From Bog-756 sp963696495 (GTDB lineage Bacteria > Actinomycetota > Acidimicrobiia > Acidimicrobiales > RAAP-2): a DNA stretch of 64,000 bases. Positions 7,366 to 15,456 of the stretch are shown one piece after another. The position numbers and the translations under genes were made by a program. The DNA lies in the NCBI GenBank assembly GCA_963696495.1, contig CAVOKJ010000003.1, positions 372,001 through 436,000 on the forward strand. Reading direction: 5' to 3'. The number at the start of each line of letters is the position of its first letter. Position 1 is the first letter of the stretch. The notes beneath the pieces are model-generated. The model searched no databases. It was not told the DNA's origin and saw only the letters and a program-made list of their open reading frames with translations.

Positions 7366-8562
7366 GGCGGCCGACGATGCCGAGCGGTCGGGGGCCACAT
7401 CCAGGACGAGCGCCGTCGACATGCCGCCGCCGGCACACATCGCCGCCACCCCGGTGCCCCCGCCCCGGCGCCGCAATTCGTGGACGAGCGAGATGACCAT
7501 GCGGGCACCCGTCATGGCGATCGGGTGGCCGAGGCTGCACCCGCTGCCGAGCACGTTGACGATGGAGTCGTCGATCTCCAGGATCCTGGTGGTGGCGACG
7601 CACATCGACGCGAACGCCTCGTTGATCTCCCACAGGTCCACGTCGTCGACTCGGAGGCCGGCCCGGTCGAGGGCCTTGGGTATGGCGATGGTCGGCGCCA
7701 GGCCGGTGTCGGCCGGTGGGACGCCGGCGGACGCCCAGGCCCTGACCACCGCCAACGGCTCGAGACCCAGCTCCGCGCCGAGCGTCCCGTCGACCAGGAC
7801 CATGGCGGCGGCGCCGTCGTTGGTCCCGGCGGCGTTGCCCGCGGTGATGCTGAAGCCCTCGATCTCGGGGTGCAACGGCTTCAGCGAGGCCAGCTTCTCC
7901 AGACTGGTGTCCCGCCTCGGGTGCTCGTCCACGGCGAAGGTGAACGTCGACCCGTCGCGGCGGGTCACCTCGACGGGGACGATCTCGTCCTCGAAGCTGC
8001 CGGCATCGATGGCCGCCACCGCCCGCTGGTGCGATCGCAGGGCCCAGGCGTCCATCTCCTGGCGGGTGACTCCCGCGCTGACGGCGGCATTCCAACCCAC
8101 CGTGATGGACATGTCCAGGTTCGGGGCCTCGGGGCTGTCCCGGTGGCTGGGCGACATCCAGTCGGTCCAGTCGTCGGTGCCCGGTACCCGGCGGGTCGAA
8201 CGCGGCGAGGTGGACTGGGAGTAGGCGCCCCCGGCCACGACGACACGGTCCATGCCGGCGCCGATGGAGGCCGCCGCGCTCTGGACGGCGGCCAGTGAGG
8301 AGGCGCAATGCCGATTGTGGGCGACACCGGGGGCGTGGACCAGCCCGGCCTCGATGGCGGCGTAGCGGGCGATGTCACCCCCGCCGTAGAGGCTCTCCCC
8401 CAAGACGACGTCGTCGACCAGGAGCGGATCGATGCCCGACCGCCGGACAGACTCGGCGACGACCGTCGTGCCCAGCTCGAAGGGGTCGACGTCGACCAGT
8501 GATCCCTTGAACGCGGTCCCGATCGGGCTGCGTGCCGTCGAGACGATGACCGCTTCATGCAT
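7363..8562 (-). CDS. Thiolase family protein (acetyl-CoA acetyltransferase type)
   Basis: This is a 399-residue biosynthetic/degradative thiolase with an intact catalytic set. Cys86 in NRHCASSLAAVQ is the acyl-accepting nucleophile, His346 in SLGHPIAMTGAR and Cys376 in CAGGGMSTA complete the site, and NEAFAS is the conserved loop. It would cleave 3-ketoacyl-CoA, the last step of a beta-oxidation turn. The ATG at 8562 was chosen over an upstream in-frame start at 8709 because MHEAVIVSTARSPIG is the standard thiolase N-terminus. It precedes the F420-type oxidoreductase with a 189-bp gap. A 9-bp tandem repeat forms its 3' end. Confidence 0.93.
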   Translation of the reverse strand: MHEAVIVSTARSPIGTAFKGSLVDVDPFELGTTVVAESVRRSGIDPLLVDDVVLGESLYGGGDIARYAAIEAGLVHAPGVAHNRHCASSLAAVQSAAASIGAGMDRVVVAGGAYSQSTSPRSTRRVPGTDDWTDWMSPSHRDSPEAPNLDMSITVGWNAAVSAGVTRQEMDAWALRSHQRAVAAIDAGSFEDEIVPVEVTRRDGSTFTFAVDEHPRRDTSLEKLASLKPLHPEIEGFSITAGNAAGTNDGAAAMVLVDGTLGAELGLEPLAVVRAWASAGVPPADTGLAPTIAIPKALDRAGLRVDDVDLWEINEAFASMCVATTRILEIDDSIVNVLGSGCSLGHPIAMTGARMVISLVHELRRRGGGTGVAAMCAGGGMSTALVLDVAPDRSASSAA

Positions 8563-9071
8563 GTGTTCGGCTTCTCCTGTGATGGGTGAGTGCGGTGACG
8601 GCACGTGGGCCCGGCATCCCGCCGATCGGCGTCGTCCACCGTACCGCCGCCGGTCGGGACGCTGACGCTCGCCCCCCTCCGCCGTGCCCGGTGCGGGGCG
8701 CTCCTTCATCGCTCGAGGGCATCTCGCGGGTCCCTTCTCCTCGGGATGGGGGCATCCCGTCCCGACGGTCGCTCGGCGGAACGATAACCATCATCTCCTC
8801 AATTTGCAATCTCACTACCCGCAGGCGGAAATCTACCCGACGGAACGTTGTTACCGGCCGGGACCACAGGATGGGGGAGGTGGGTGCCATGGGCCGTCAG
8901 GCCGGGGGCCGGCGGCCACCGGGAGAAACGGCGCCAGCCGGGACTCGGACCGGGGGGTGGGTCCGTGCCCCGGCCGGCGCGGGTTCGAGCCCCCAAGGGG
9001 GTCAGGGGCTCGACCACCCCGATCGGGTCGGGGCGATCTCGGATGCCGGGCGGCCGGGGGCGGTCACCGGC
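8563..9071. other. 509-bp intergenic region between thiolase and acyl-CoA dehydrogenase genes
   Basis: No coding frame is convincing here. The middle (about 8779-8860) is clearly AT-richer than the surroundings and on the - strand holds two TAnnnT-like boxes (TAGATT, then TAGTGA). GGAACGTTGTTAC at 8842-8854 is a weaker relative of the recurrent AGAA-N5-TT motif. This is probably the promoter region of the thiolase/LLM pair. The part next to the dehydrogenase is GC-rich with no visible feature. Confidence 0.6.
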
Positions 9072-10373
9072 TCACGGCGGGGACGACCCGCCGCGTGGCA
9101 CGTCGCGGAAGGCCACGTCCCGGTCGGACGAGCGCTCGCGCGGCATCCCGAGCACGCGTTCGCTGATGACGTTGCGGGCCATCTCCGTGGTGCCGCCGCC
9201 GATGCACGAGACCTGTCGCATCAGGAAGTCGGTCCCGCCGAAGGCCAGCTCCCCGTCGTCGGCGGACCAGGCGGCGGCGGTCGGACCGGCGAGCTCGAAG
9301 GCGATGGTCCGGGCGCGGGCCGTGGCCACGCCGCCGAAGAGCCGACCGATGGCGGCCGACTGGTCGGCCATGGCCCCGGTGGCGATCCCCTGGCCGATCC
9401 GGCCGAGGAGCTTGGCCCCGACGACGTCGAGCATGCGCGCCTCGCCGACCAGGTCCCGCACGCGGGGATCGCCGAGACGACCGGCTTCCCTCGCCACCAC
9501 GGCCATCGGGGTGCCGGAGCCACCGTGCCTGGCTCCCGCCGGGACGGTCACCAGCGGCGAGTTGGTGAGCATCCGCTCGTGGAACATCCACCGGGTGCCC
9601 ACCGTCCACCCGTCGTCGACGTCCCCGATGCGATCCGAGTCGGGCACCCGGACGTCGGTGAGGAACTCCTGGCAGAACTCCTTCGAGCCGTTCAGCATCT
9701 CGATGCGATGGACGTCGAGACCGGGCTGCCGGATGGGGAGGATGAACACCGTCAGGCCCCGGTGCTTGGGGACGTCCCAGTTGGTCCGGGCCAGGCACAG
9801 GCCCCAATCGGACCACCAGGCCCCGGTGGTCCAGATCTTCGACCCGTTGAGCACCCATTCCTCACCGTCCCGGAACGCGCTCGTCAGGGCGGCGGCCACG
9901 TCGGAGCCCCCGCTGGGCTCGGACAGGAACTGCATCCAGATCTCGTCCCCCCTCAGGATGGCCGGGATGTGGGCGAGCTTCTGCTCCTCGGTCCCGAAGT
10001 CCAACAGCACGGCGGCGCACGGCGACAGGGTGGGAGCCTGGATCCGCGCCGGGTACTCGTACCCGACCAGCTCCTCGTTGAGGACGCGCTGGTGGGCGGG
10101 CGTGAGCCCCTGTCCGCCGTACTCCCGGGGGAAGCAGATACCGGCCAGGCCGGCGTCGAACAGCATCCGCTGGACCTCCCGCTCCCGGGTCACCGCGGCG
10201 AGCTCCTCGTCGTCGCTCCGTTGGTTCCGCAGCGGGCCGATCGACTCGCCGACCACGACCGGCCGGAGGTTCTCACGGACGAAGGCGCGGGCCCGGCGCC
10301 GGAAGGTCTCGACATCCGGCGCGTCCGGCGCGTCCGGCGCGTCCGGCGCGCCCGGCGCGTCCGGCGCGGTCAT
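9072..10373 (-). CDS. Acyl-CoA dehydrogenase with repeat-encoded N-terminus
   Basis: This is a 433-residue acyl-CoA dehydrogenase. Family hallmarks are LAGICFPREYGGQG, MQFLSEPSGGSDVAAALTSA (flavin-binding strand), LNGSKIWTTGAWWSDWGLCL, and the C-terminal SCIGGGTTEMARNVISERVL. It is the FAD-binding, catalytic-looking partner of the dehydrogenase at 10370-11509, whose stop overlaps its start by 4 bp (ATGA). The first 20 residues are a run of Asp-Ala-Pro triplets encoded by six 9-bp tandem repeats, which is unusual because the family normally starts directly with the first helix. The tail is probably disordered and could vary between strains. Confidence 0.92.
   Translation of the reverse strand: MTAPDAPGAPDAPDAPDAPDVETFRRRARAFVRENLRPVVVGESIGPLRNQRSDDEELAAVTREREVQRMLFDAGLAGICFPREYGGQGLTPAHQRVLNEELVGYEYPARIQAPTLSPCAAVLLDFGTEEQKLAHIPAILRGDEIWMQFLSEPSGGSDVAAALTSAFRDGEEWVLNGSKIWTTGAWWSDWGLCLARTNWDVPKHRGLTVFILPIRQPGLDVHRIEMLNGSKEFCQEFLTDVRVPDSDRIGDVDDGWTVGTRWMFHERMLTNSPLVTVPAGARHGGSGTPMAVVAREAGRLGDPRVRDLVGEARMLDVVGAKLLGRIGQGIATGAMADQSAAIGRLFGGVATARARTIAFELAGPTAAAWSADDGELAFGGTDFLMRQVSCIGGGTTEMARNVISERVLGMPRERSSDRDVAFRDVPRGGSSPP
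10315..10368. repeat. 9-bp tandem repeat inside the 5' end of an acyl-CoA dehydrogenase gene
   Basis: Six copies of TCCGGCGCG (the fifth reads CCCGGCGCG) run from 10315 to 10368. On the - strand they encode the repeated Asp-Ala-Pro (once Gly-Ala-Pro) N-terminus. The 9-bp unit keeps the frame whatever the copy number. Confidence 0.95.
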
Positions 10374-11509
10374 GCCCCGCCCCCCTGCTGTTCGGCGATG
10401 GCGGCCAGGCGCTGGCGGTGGTCCGAGGGCGTGCCGTCGAGGGCGCGGTCGAGCGTGTGGCGTCGGAGATAGAGGTGGAGATCGTGTTCGAAGGTCACCC
10501 CGATCCCCCCGTGGATCTGGACGCAGTCCTGCAACAGCTCGCTGCCGTACTCGCCGATGAACGAGGCGGCCGCGCTGACGAGTTCACGGGCGTCCGGGGA
10601 TCCGCCAGCCACGGCACCGGTCGCCGCGTCGCTGATCGCATGACTCGCCTCCAGCCAGGTCTTCATGTCGGCGAACCGGTGCTTCAGTTCCTGGTAGGAG
10701 GCGAGAGGTCGACCGAAGGAGTACCGGTCGAACGCCCACTCGAGGGTCATGTCGAAGGCGGTCTGCATGGCCCCGACCGACTCGGCGCTCCCGATGACGA
10801 GCGCCCGCTGGAGCTGAAGCTCGACCTGATCGGCGGCGTCCCCGATGCCCCCGACGACGGCTCCGACGGGCACCCGGGCGTCTTCGAACCTGACCGTCGA
10901 GAACCGGCGGGTGATGTCGATGGACTCGAGGGGGCTGACGGAGACTCCCGGTGTGCCGGCCGGGACGAGGACCTGGGTCAGCCCGGAACCGGCGCGGCCG
11001 GTGACGAGCAGATGGTCGGCATCGGCAGCCGACTCGACCGGTCGCTTGACCCCGCTGAGCACCACGTCGTCCCCGTCGAGGCGCATCTCGAGGGTGACGC
11101 GGTCGAACCGACCGGTCGGCGGCGGTTCGGCGAGACACCAGGTCGCCACCGATTCCCCCGACACGAGGTCGGCGATCACCGATTTGTGGGCGGGGCCGCC
11201 GACCTCGCTGAGTGTGGCCGCCACCACGTTGGTCACGGCCAGCGGCCCCGGCGACGCATGACGGCCGAACTCGTAGGCCACCAGTCCGAGGTCGACGAGA
11301 CCGTGGTCCCCGAGCGATCCGCCCCCGTGGTCCTCACCGACGAGGAGCGACGTCCACCCGAGCTCGGCACCGCGACGCCAGTAGTCGCGGTCGAAGCCGG
11401 CGGGATGGTCGCGCCGCCGCCGCAGCTCCGCCACCGGCACCAGCTCCTCGAGGAGCTTCGCCGTCGTCTCCCTGAACAGCTCCTGATCGGAACTCAGCGC
11501 CAGCAACAT
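10370..11509 (-). CDS. Acyl-CoA dehydrogenase (partner subunit type)
   Basis: This is a 379-residue diverged acyl-CoA dehydrogenase. The N-terminus MLLALSSDQELFRETTAKLL is the family's first helix. SFGRPLASYQELKHRFADMK and CVQIHGGIGVTFEHDLHLYL, then RR, match the C-terminal helical domain of partner subunits. The usual flavin-strand signature is degenerate (TWCLAEPPPTG). It is translated just ahead of, and overlaps, the dehydrogenase at 9072-10373. The pair is likely a heteromeric enzyme like those acting on steroid or bile-acid side-chain CoA esters. The start at 11509 was chosen from the family N-terminus; upstream sequence is Ala/Arg-rich. Confidence 0.88.
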   Translation of the reverse strand: MLLALSSDQELFRETTAKLLEELVPVAELRRRRDHPAGFDRDYWRRGAELGWTSLLVGEDHGGGSLGDHGLVDLGLVAYEFGRHASPGPLAVTNVVAATLSEVGGPAHKSVIADLVSGESVATWCLAEPPPTGRFDRVTLEMRLDGDDVVLSGVKRPVESAADADHLLVTGRAGSGLTQVLVPAGTPGVSVSPLESIDITRRFSTVRFEDARVPVGAVVGGIGDAADQVELQLQRALVIGSAESVGAMQTAFDMTLEWAFDRYSFGRPLASYQELKHRFADMKTWLEASHAISDAATGAVAGGSPDARELVSAAASFIGEYGSELLQDCVQIHGGIGVTFEHDLHLYLRRHTLDRALDGTPSDHRQRLAAIAEQQGGGA

Positions 11510-11775
11510 GGCTCGCCCTACTCCCCGTCGTCCTCGGCATCTCCCTGCGGCGGCCCTGCTGGTTCTCCGGGCGGCCGCCCTGCTGGCTGCCACCCGGCGG
11601 TGACCGCGTCCGCGGCGACACCAGAGGCAGAAATTAACCTGAAAATGCGGTTTTGTCTATTTGGATGTGCTGCTTCCCGAACCACAGAGCGTTCGTTGCC
11701 CCTGGCCACCGGGCTGTGACCGTGGCCCCGCCATCCGTGACGGTCAACGGGCGGGGACGGTCGACGGCCTGGCGG
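11510..11775. other. 266-bp intergenic region with AT-rich promoter island
   Basis: No gene is seen. An AT-rich island (about 11628-11690) contains AAAATGCGGTTTT at 11642-11654, a relaxed copy of the recurrent palindrome, followed by TGTCTA as at two other sites. It probably drives the dehydrogenase pair on the - strand. Confidence 0.5.
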
Positions 11776-13401
11776 TCACGAGCCGTCGCGCTGGAGGAGG
11801 AGCACGCCCGACGGCACGCCGCCACCCGACGTGACCACGGCGGTGGTGGCGTCGGCGACCTGTCGGGGGCCGGCGTCGTGCCGGAGTTGTTGCACGGCCT
11901 CGTAGAGGAACCCGAAGCCGTGGGTCCGCCCCTCGGAGAGCTGGCCGCCGTGGGGATTGACCGGCAGCTCCCCGTCGGGGGCGATCCTCCGTCCCCGGTC
12001 CAGCCAGTCGTTGGCCTCGCCGAAGTCGCAGAAGCCGAGGGCTTCGATCCACGAGATGGCGTTGAAGGTGAAGCCGTCGTAGAGGAGGGCCAGGTCGACG
12101 TCGGCCGGTCGGAGGCCGCTCCGTGACCAGAGGTGGGCGGCCTGGCCGAGGACCTGGGGCTCGTGAGTGATCGTCCCCTGGTCCCACGACACGCGCTCCA
12201 TGATCTGGGTGCCCACCGCCTCGATGCGGACCACCGGCCGCGGCCGGTCGGCGGCCGTCGACGCGTCCGACACCACGACGGCGATCGAGCCGTCGCACGG
12301 GACGTCGCAGTCAAAGAGCCCGAAGGGGGAGGTGATCGGACGCGCCGAGAGGTAGTCGTCCATGCTCATCGGCTCCCGGTAGATGGCCGCCGGATTCCGC
12401 GCCGCATTGGCCCGCCCGTTGAGGGCGATGAGGCCGAGCATCTCCCGAGGCGCCCCGTAGCGGTGCAGGTACTGCTGGGCGTTCATGGCGATCCAGTTCG
12501 CCGCCGAGATGGCCCCGAACGGCGCCCTCCACGCCGAGGGACCCGACGACCGGCCCCCACCGGGGCCGCCGAGGCCCAGGGCGGCGTACGACGACTCCCA
12601 CACCGTCCGGAAGCACAGGACGTGACGGCAGAGGCCGGAGGCGACAGCCAGCATGGCGGCGATGACGGCTCCGCCCGGACCGGGGAGCTCCCCTCCCCCG
12701 TTCACCCAGGTGGGGTGGAGCCGGAGCGCCTCTTCCACCGCGGCGATCCCACCCTCGCTCATACCCATCCCGGCCGCACCGGGGTAGGTCGAGAGCCCGT
12801 CGATGTCCTCGAGCGTCAGGCCGGCGTCGGACACGGCCGCCACGCAGGCGTCCACCGTCAGGGAGAGCGGGTCGACCAGCAGCCGCCGACCGAGTACCGA
12901 CCGTCCCACGCCGGACAGCACCGAGCGGTGTTCGAACCGGTCCTCGGTGACGGGGCGGCGCGGCCGGGGCCTCTCGGGTTCGGCGACGGGGTCGTCAGCG
13001 GTCCGTTCACCGGTCGGCGCGAAGAGGGGGAGCCACACATCCTCGTGGTGCTCGAACCGGACGGACACCTCCTGCCCGATGGACACCTCGGCGGGGGCAC
13101 ATCCCACGATCGTGGTGGTGAGGCGGACCCCGGGGTCCTCGGCCAGCGCCACCACGGCGACGGCGTAGGGGGGCGGGAAGGCCGGATGCCACTGGTGCTG
13201 GTTGACCGTGTAGCCGATGATCGTGCCCCGACCCGAGACCTCCGTCGGTTCCCACGCCCTGCTCCGGCACACCGGGCAGATGGTGACGGGCGGATGGACG
13301 AGGGTGCGACACGCCGTGCAGCCCTGGATCCGGAGGCGGCCGTCGGCGCCCGAGGTCCAGAACCATTCGGTGGCCGGTGTGAGCTCGGGCAGGGGTCTCA
13401 C
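11776..13401 (-). CDS. DUF35 OB-fold/zinc-ribbon domain fused to Ltp-type thiolase-like domain
   Basis: The 541-residue protein has two domains. Residues 1 to about 135 are a DUF35 module: a zinc ribbon with Cys28, Cys31, Cys42 and Cys45, then an OB-fold. From about 160 to the end is a thiolase-fold domain of the lipid-transfer-protein (Ltp/SCP-x) group. It ends in NPHGGQLSEGRTHGFGFLYE, the conserved His/Gly loops, but where thiolases have the nucleophilic Cys it has a Gly-rich stretch (NGGGELPGPGGAVIAAML). In steroid degradation, Ltp2 and the DUF35 part of ChsH2 form a two-protein retro-aldolase; here both parts are in one chain. GTG 13401 was chosen because GAGGGGAG precedes it and it follows the upstream stop by 13 nt; an ATG at 13443 is possible. 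Confidence 0.85.
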   Translation of the reverse strand: MRPLPELTPATEWFWTSGADGRLRIQGCTACRTLVHPPVTICPVCRSRAWEPTEVSGRGTIIGYTVNQHQWHPAFPPPYAVAVVALAEDPGVRLTTTIVGCAPAEVSIGQEVSVRFEHHEDVWLPLFAPTGERTADDPVAEPERPRPRRPVTEDRFEHRSVLSGVGRSVLGRRLLVDPLSLTVDACVAAVSDAGLTLEDIDGLSTYPGAAGMGMSEGGIAAVEEALRLHPTWVNGGGELPGPGGAVIAAMLAVASGLCRHVLCFRTVWESSYAALGLGGPGGGRSSGPSAWRAPFGAISAANWIAMNAQQYLHRYGAPREMLGLIALNGRANAARNPAAIYREPMSMDDYLSARPITSPFGLFDCDVPCDGSIAVVVSDASTAADRPRPVVRIEAVGTQIMERVSWDQGTITHEPQVLGQAAHLWSRSGLRPADVDLALLYDGFTFNAISWIEALGFCDFGEANDWLDRGRRIAPDGELPVNPHGGQLSEGRTHGFGFLYEAVQQLRHDAGPRQVADATTAVVTSGGGVPSGVLLLQRDGS

Positions 13402-13414
13402 CGGGCTGCTCCCC

Positions 13415-14488
13415 TCAGCCCGACCACGGAGCCGGGGCCCCATCGGTGAGCATCCCGATGACCTGGGGCAGATCGACGGTCGTGCGGATGCCGGGAGGTG
13501 CGTCACACACGACCCGCACGGCGTTGACGGCACGGTTGGCCGTATAAGCGGGCGACCAGTGGCCCATCTCCTCGAGGGGGACCGCCAGCCGCATCTCGAC
13601 GTCCAACGGCGCGTCGCCCTCGACGGCGATCCGCCAGCCCGTGGCGCGGAGGTCCCAGGCCGGTTCGAGGTCGTCGGTGCAGTACCAGGTGGCGGCGAAC
13701 GCGAGGAGCTCGCGGCCCTGGCGCCTGCCTGTGACCCTCATCCGCTGCGCGGCGACCGTGCCGGCCTCGAGGGTGCCGGCGGCGATCTCCGTCGTCCGAC
13801 GGGCCACGGCGACCTCGCCGGTGGCCGCCACCGCGTCGAGCGGCAGGTGGATCGCCTCGGCCACCAACCGGAGCGACGGACCGAAGCTCGTGGCCCCGTG
13901 GGACCACCGACCCTCGTCGAACGAGCCCGGATCTCGGCCGTAGCCCATCAGGTCGAACAGGAGATCGGGGGAGTCACGTTTGGACAGGTCGGCGAACTCC
14001 TCGATCACCAGGCGGTGCAACTGCCGCTGGATCGAGGTGAGGACGAGGGCGACCGCCTCGGAGATGAACCCGGGACTGCTGCCGGTGCTGTGGATCGAGG
14101 TGCCGCCGCGCCCACAGGCCGCCTCCACGTCCTGACGGGTGCGGGCATCCATGCTGGCCGGATGGTGGAACTCGCCGCAGGTGGTCACGACGTCGGCCCC
14201 CGACTCGAGCAGCCGGCACACCGCGTCGACGTCGAGGGTCCTCGGCATGTACAGGATGCAGTCGGCGCCGAGGGCGAGGATCTCGTCGAGGTCCTGGGTG
14301 GCGAGGACGCCGGTCGGCTCGAGCCCACAGAGATCGCCGGCATCACGGCCGGCCTTGTCGGACGAGAACACGTAGACCCCGGCCAGGGTCAACCCGGGGT
14401 GCTCGATCACGCCCCGCAGTGCGCGCGTGCCGATGTTGCCGGTGGCCCACTGCACCACGCGGAGCGGGGAGGCCTCGTCGAACGGCAC
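13415..14488 (-). CDS. Dihydrodipicolinate-reductase-like NAD(P)-binding oxidoreductase
   Basis: This is a 357-residue protein with a Rossmann domain of the DapB/2,4-diaminopentanoate dehydrogenase type. VVQWATGNIGTRALRGVIEH at the N-terminus is the cofactor loop, and GVYVFSSDKAGRDAGDLCG follows the second strand. GSSPGFISEAVALVL resembles the dimer/active-site region. True DapB makes lysine precursors, but this longer form recurs in lipid-degradation clusters of actinobacteria with unknown substrate. It begins with a GTG overlapping the preceding TAG by one base, with GGAGGGGCGG as ribosome site. It lies between a CitE-like lyase and the DUF35/Ltp protein, so a carbonyl reduction in that pathway is plausible. 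Confidence 0.8.
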   Translation of the reverse strand: MPFDEASPLRVVQWATGNIGTRALRGVIEHPGLTLAGVYVFSSDKAGRDAGDLCGLEPTGVLATQDLDEILALGADCILYMPRTLDVDAVCRLLESGADVVTTCGEFHHPASMDARTRQDVEAACGRGGTSIHSTGSSPGFISEAVALVLTSIQRQLHRLVIEEFADLSKRDSPDLLFDLMGYGRDPGSFDEGRWSHGATSFGPSLRLVAEAIHLPLDAVAATGEVAVARRTTEIAAGTLEAGTVAAQRMRVTGRRQGRELLAFAATWYCTDDLEPAWDLRATGWRIAVEGDAPLDVEMRLAVPLEEMGHWSPAYTANRAVNAVRVVCDAPPGIRTTVDLPQVIGMLTDGAPAPWSG

Positions 14489-15435
14489 TACCGCCCCTCC
14501 TCGATCGGTCCGTCGCCGGCCGGGGTGGCACCGTCGGCCAGTGATGCCTTGTACAGCACGTTCTCCGCCAGCCGCCTGTGCGCGGCGTCGACCAGCTTGC
14601 CGTCCCGACCGATGGCTCCCACACCGTCGGCCTCGGCGCGGCGGTAGGTCTCGATGGACGACCGGGCCTCGGCGATCTCCTCGGCCGTGGGGGCGAACAC
14701 CTCGTTGGCCACGGCGACCTGGTCGGGGTGGATGGCCCACTTACCGTCGAATCCCAGCAGGCTGGCGTGGACGGCGGACCGCCGGAAGCCCTCGGGGTCC
14801 CGGTACGCCGGGTGGGGCGCATCGATGGCGTCGATACCGGCCCCACGGGCCGCCGTCAGGACCTGGACCCGGGCGAAGTGCCAGAAGTCACCGGGGTACT
14901 CGCCGACCGGGTCGAAGTTGCCGTCCACCCGCGCCCGCAGCGAGGCCGACAGGTCGCCGGCCCCGAAGATGACGGCCTCGAGCCGGTCGCTGGCCCGGGC
15001 GATCTCCGGCGCCCGGGCCAGTCCCTCGGCCTCCTCGATGAGGACCTCGAGCCCGATGCGCTTGGTCAGGCGCAACTTGGTCTCGAGCTGGGTCAGGAGA
15101 ACGTCGACCCACCAGACGTCGCGCGGCGACCGGGCCTTGGGCACGATGAGCACGTCCAGGGACTCCCTCGCCCCGGTCACCACCTCGATGATGTCGTCGT
15201 GGCACCAGGGCGTCTCGAGCCCGTTGACCCGCACGGCGCGCACCGTACGGCCCCAGTCGAAGCCGGTGAGCGCGGCGACGGCAGTGCCACGCGCCGCCTC
15301 CTTGGCCACCGGGGCACAGGCGTCCTCGAGGTCCAAGAAGACCAGGTCGGCACCGGAGCCGGCCGCCTTCTCGCACATCCGCTCGCTGCTGGCCGGCGTG
15401 GCCAGCTCGGATCGACGGGCACGGAATCCTCGCAC
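14488..15435 (-). CDS. HpcH/HpaI aldolase-citrate lyase family protein (CoA ester lyase)
   Basis: This is a 315-residue TIM-barrel lyase of the CitE/malyl-CoA lyase group. RRSELATPASSERMCEKAA opens the barrel. DLVFLDLEDACAP carries the acidic metal-site residues, LIVPKARSP the next strand, VLIEEAEGLARAPEIA the glutamate strand, and AVIFGAGDLSASLRA the aspartate loop. KWAIHPDQVAVANEVFAPT is the conserved C-terminal loop. Such enzymes make or break beta-hydroxyacyl-CoA by Mg2+-dependent aldol chemistry. The GTG at 15435 is preferred over the TTG at 15447 because GGAGG sits 5 nt before it. It is 21 bp downstream of the CoA transferase in an operon. Confidence 0.88.
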   Translation of the reverse strand: MRGFRARRSELATPASSERMCEKAAGSGADLVFLDLEDACAPVAKEAARGTAVAALTGFDWGRTVRAVRVNGLETPWCHDDIIEVVTGARESLDVLIVPKARSPRDVWWVDVLLTQLETKLRLTKRIGLEVLIEEAEGLARAPEIARASDRLEAVIFGAGDLSASLRARVDGNFDPVGEYPGDFWHFARVQVLTAARGAGIDAIDAPHPAYRDPEGFRRSAVHASLLGFDGKWAIHPDQVAVANEVFAPTAEEIAEARSSIETYRRAEADGVGAIGRDGKLVDAAHRRLAENVLYKASLADGATPAGDGPIEEGR

Positions 15436-15456
15436 AGTTGCCTCCAACGGTCGCGG

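Noticed and set aside
8978..8998. GGGTTCGAGCCC-like sequence resembling a tRNA T-arm
   Set aside because: The flanking bases do not pair as a 5-bp T-stem, and no acceptor, D or anticodon stems could be found around it.
12133..13449. 438-codon + strand frame opposite the DUF35/thiolase fusion
   Set aside because: The translation has no domain-like segments and reflects third-position GC bias of the opposite strand.
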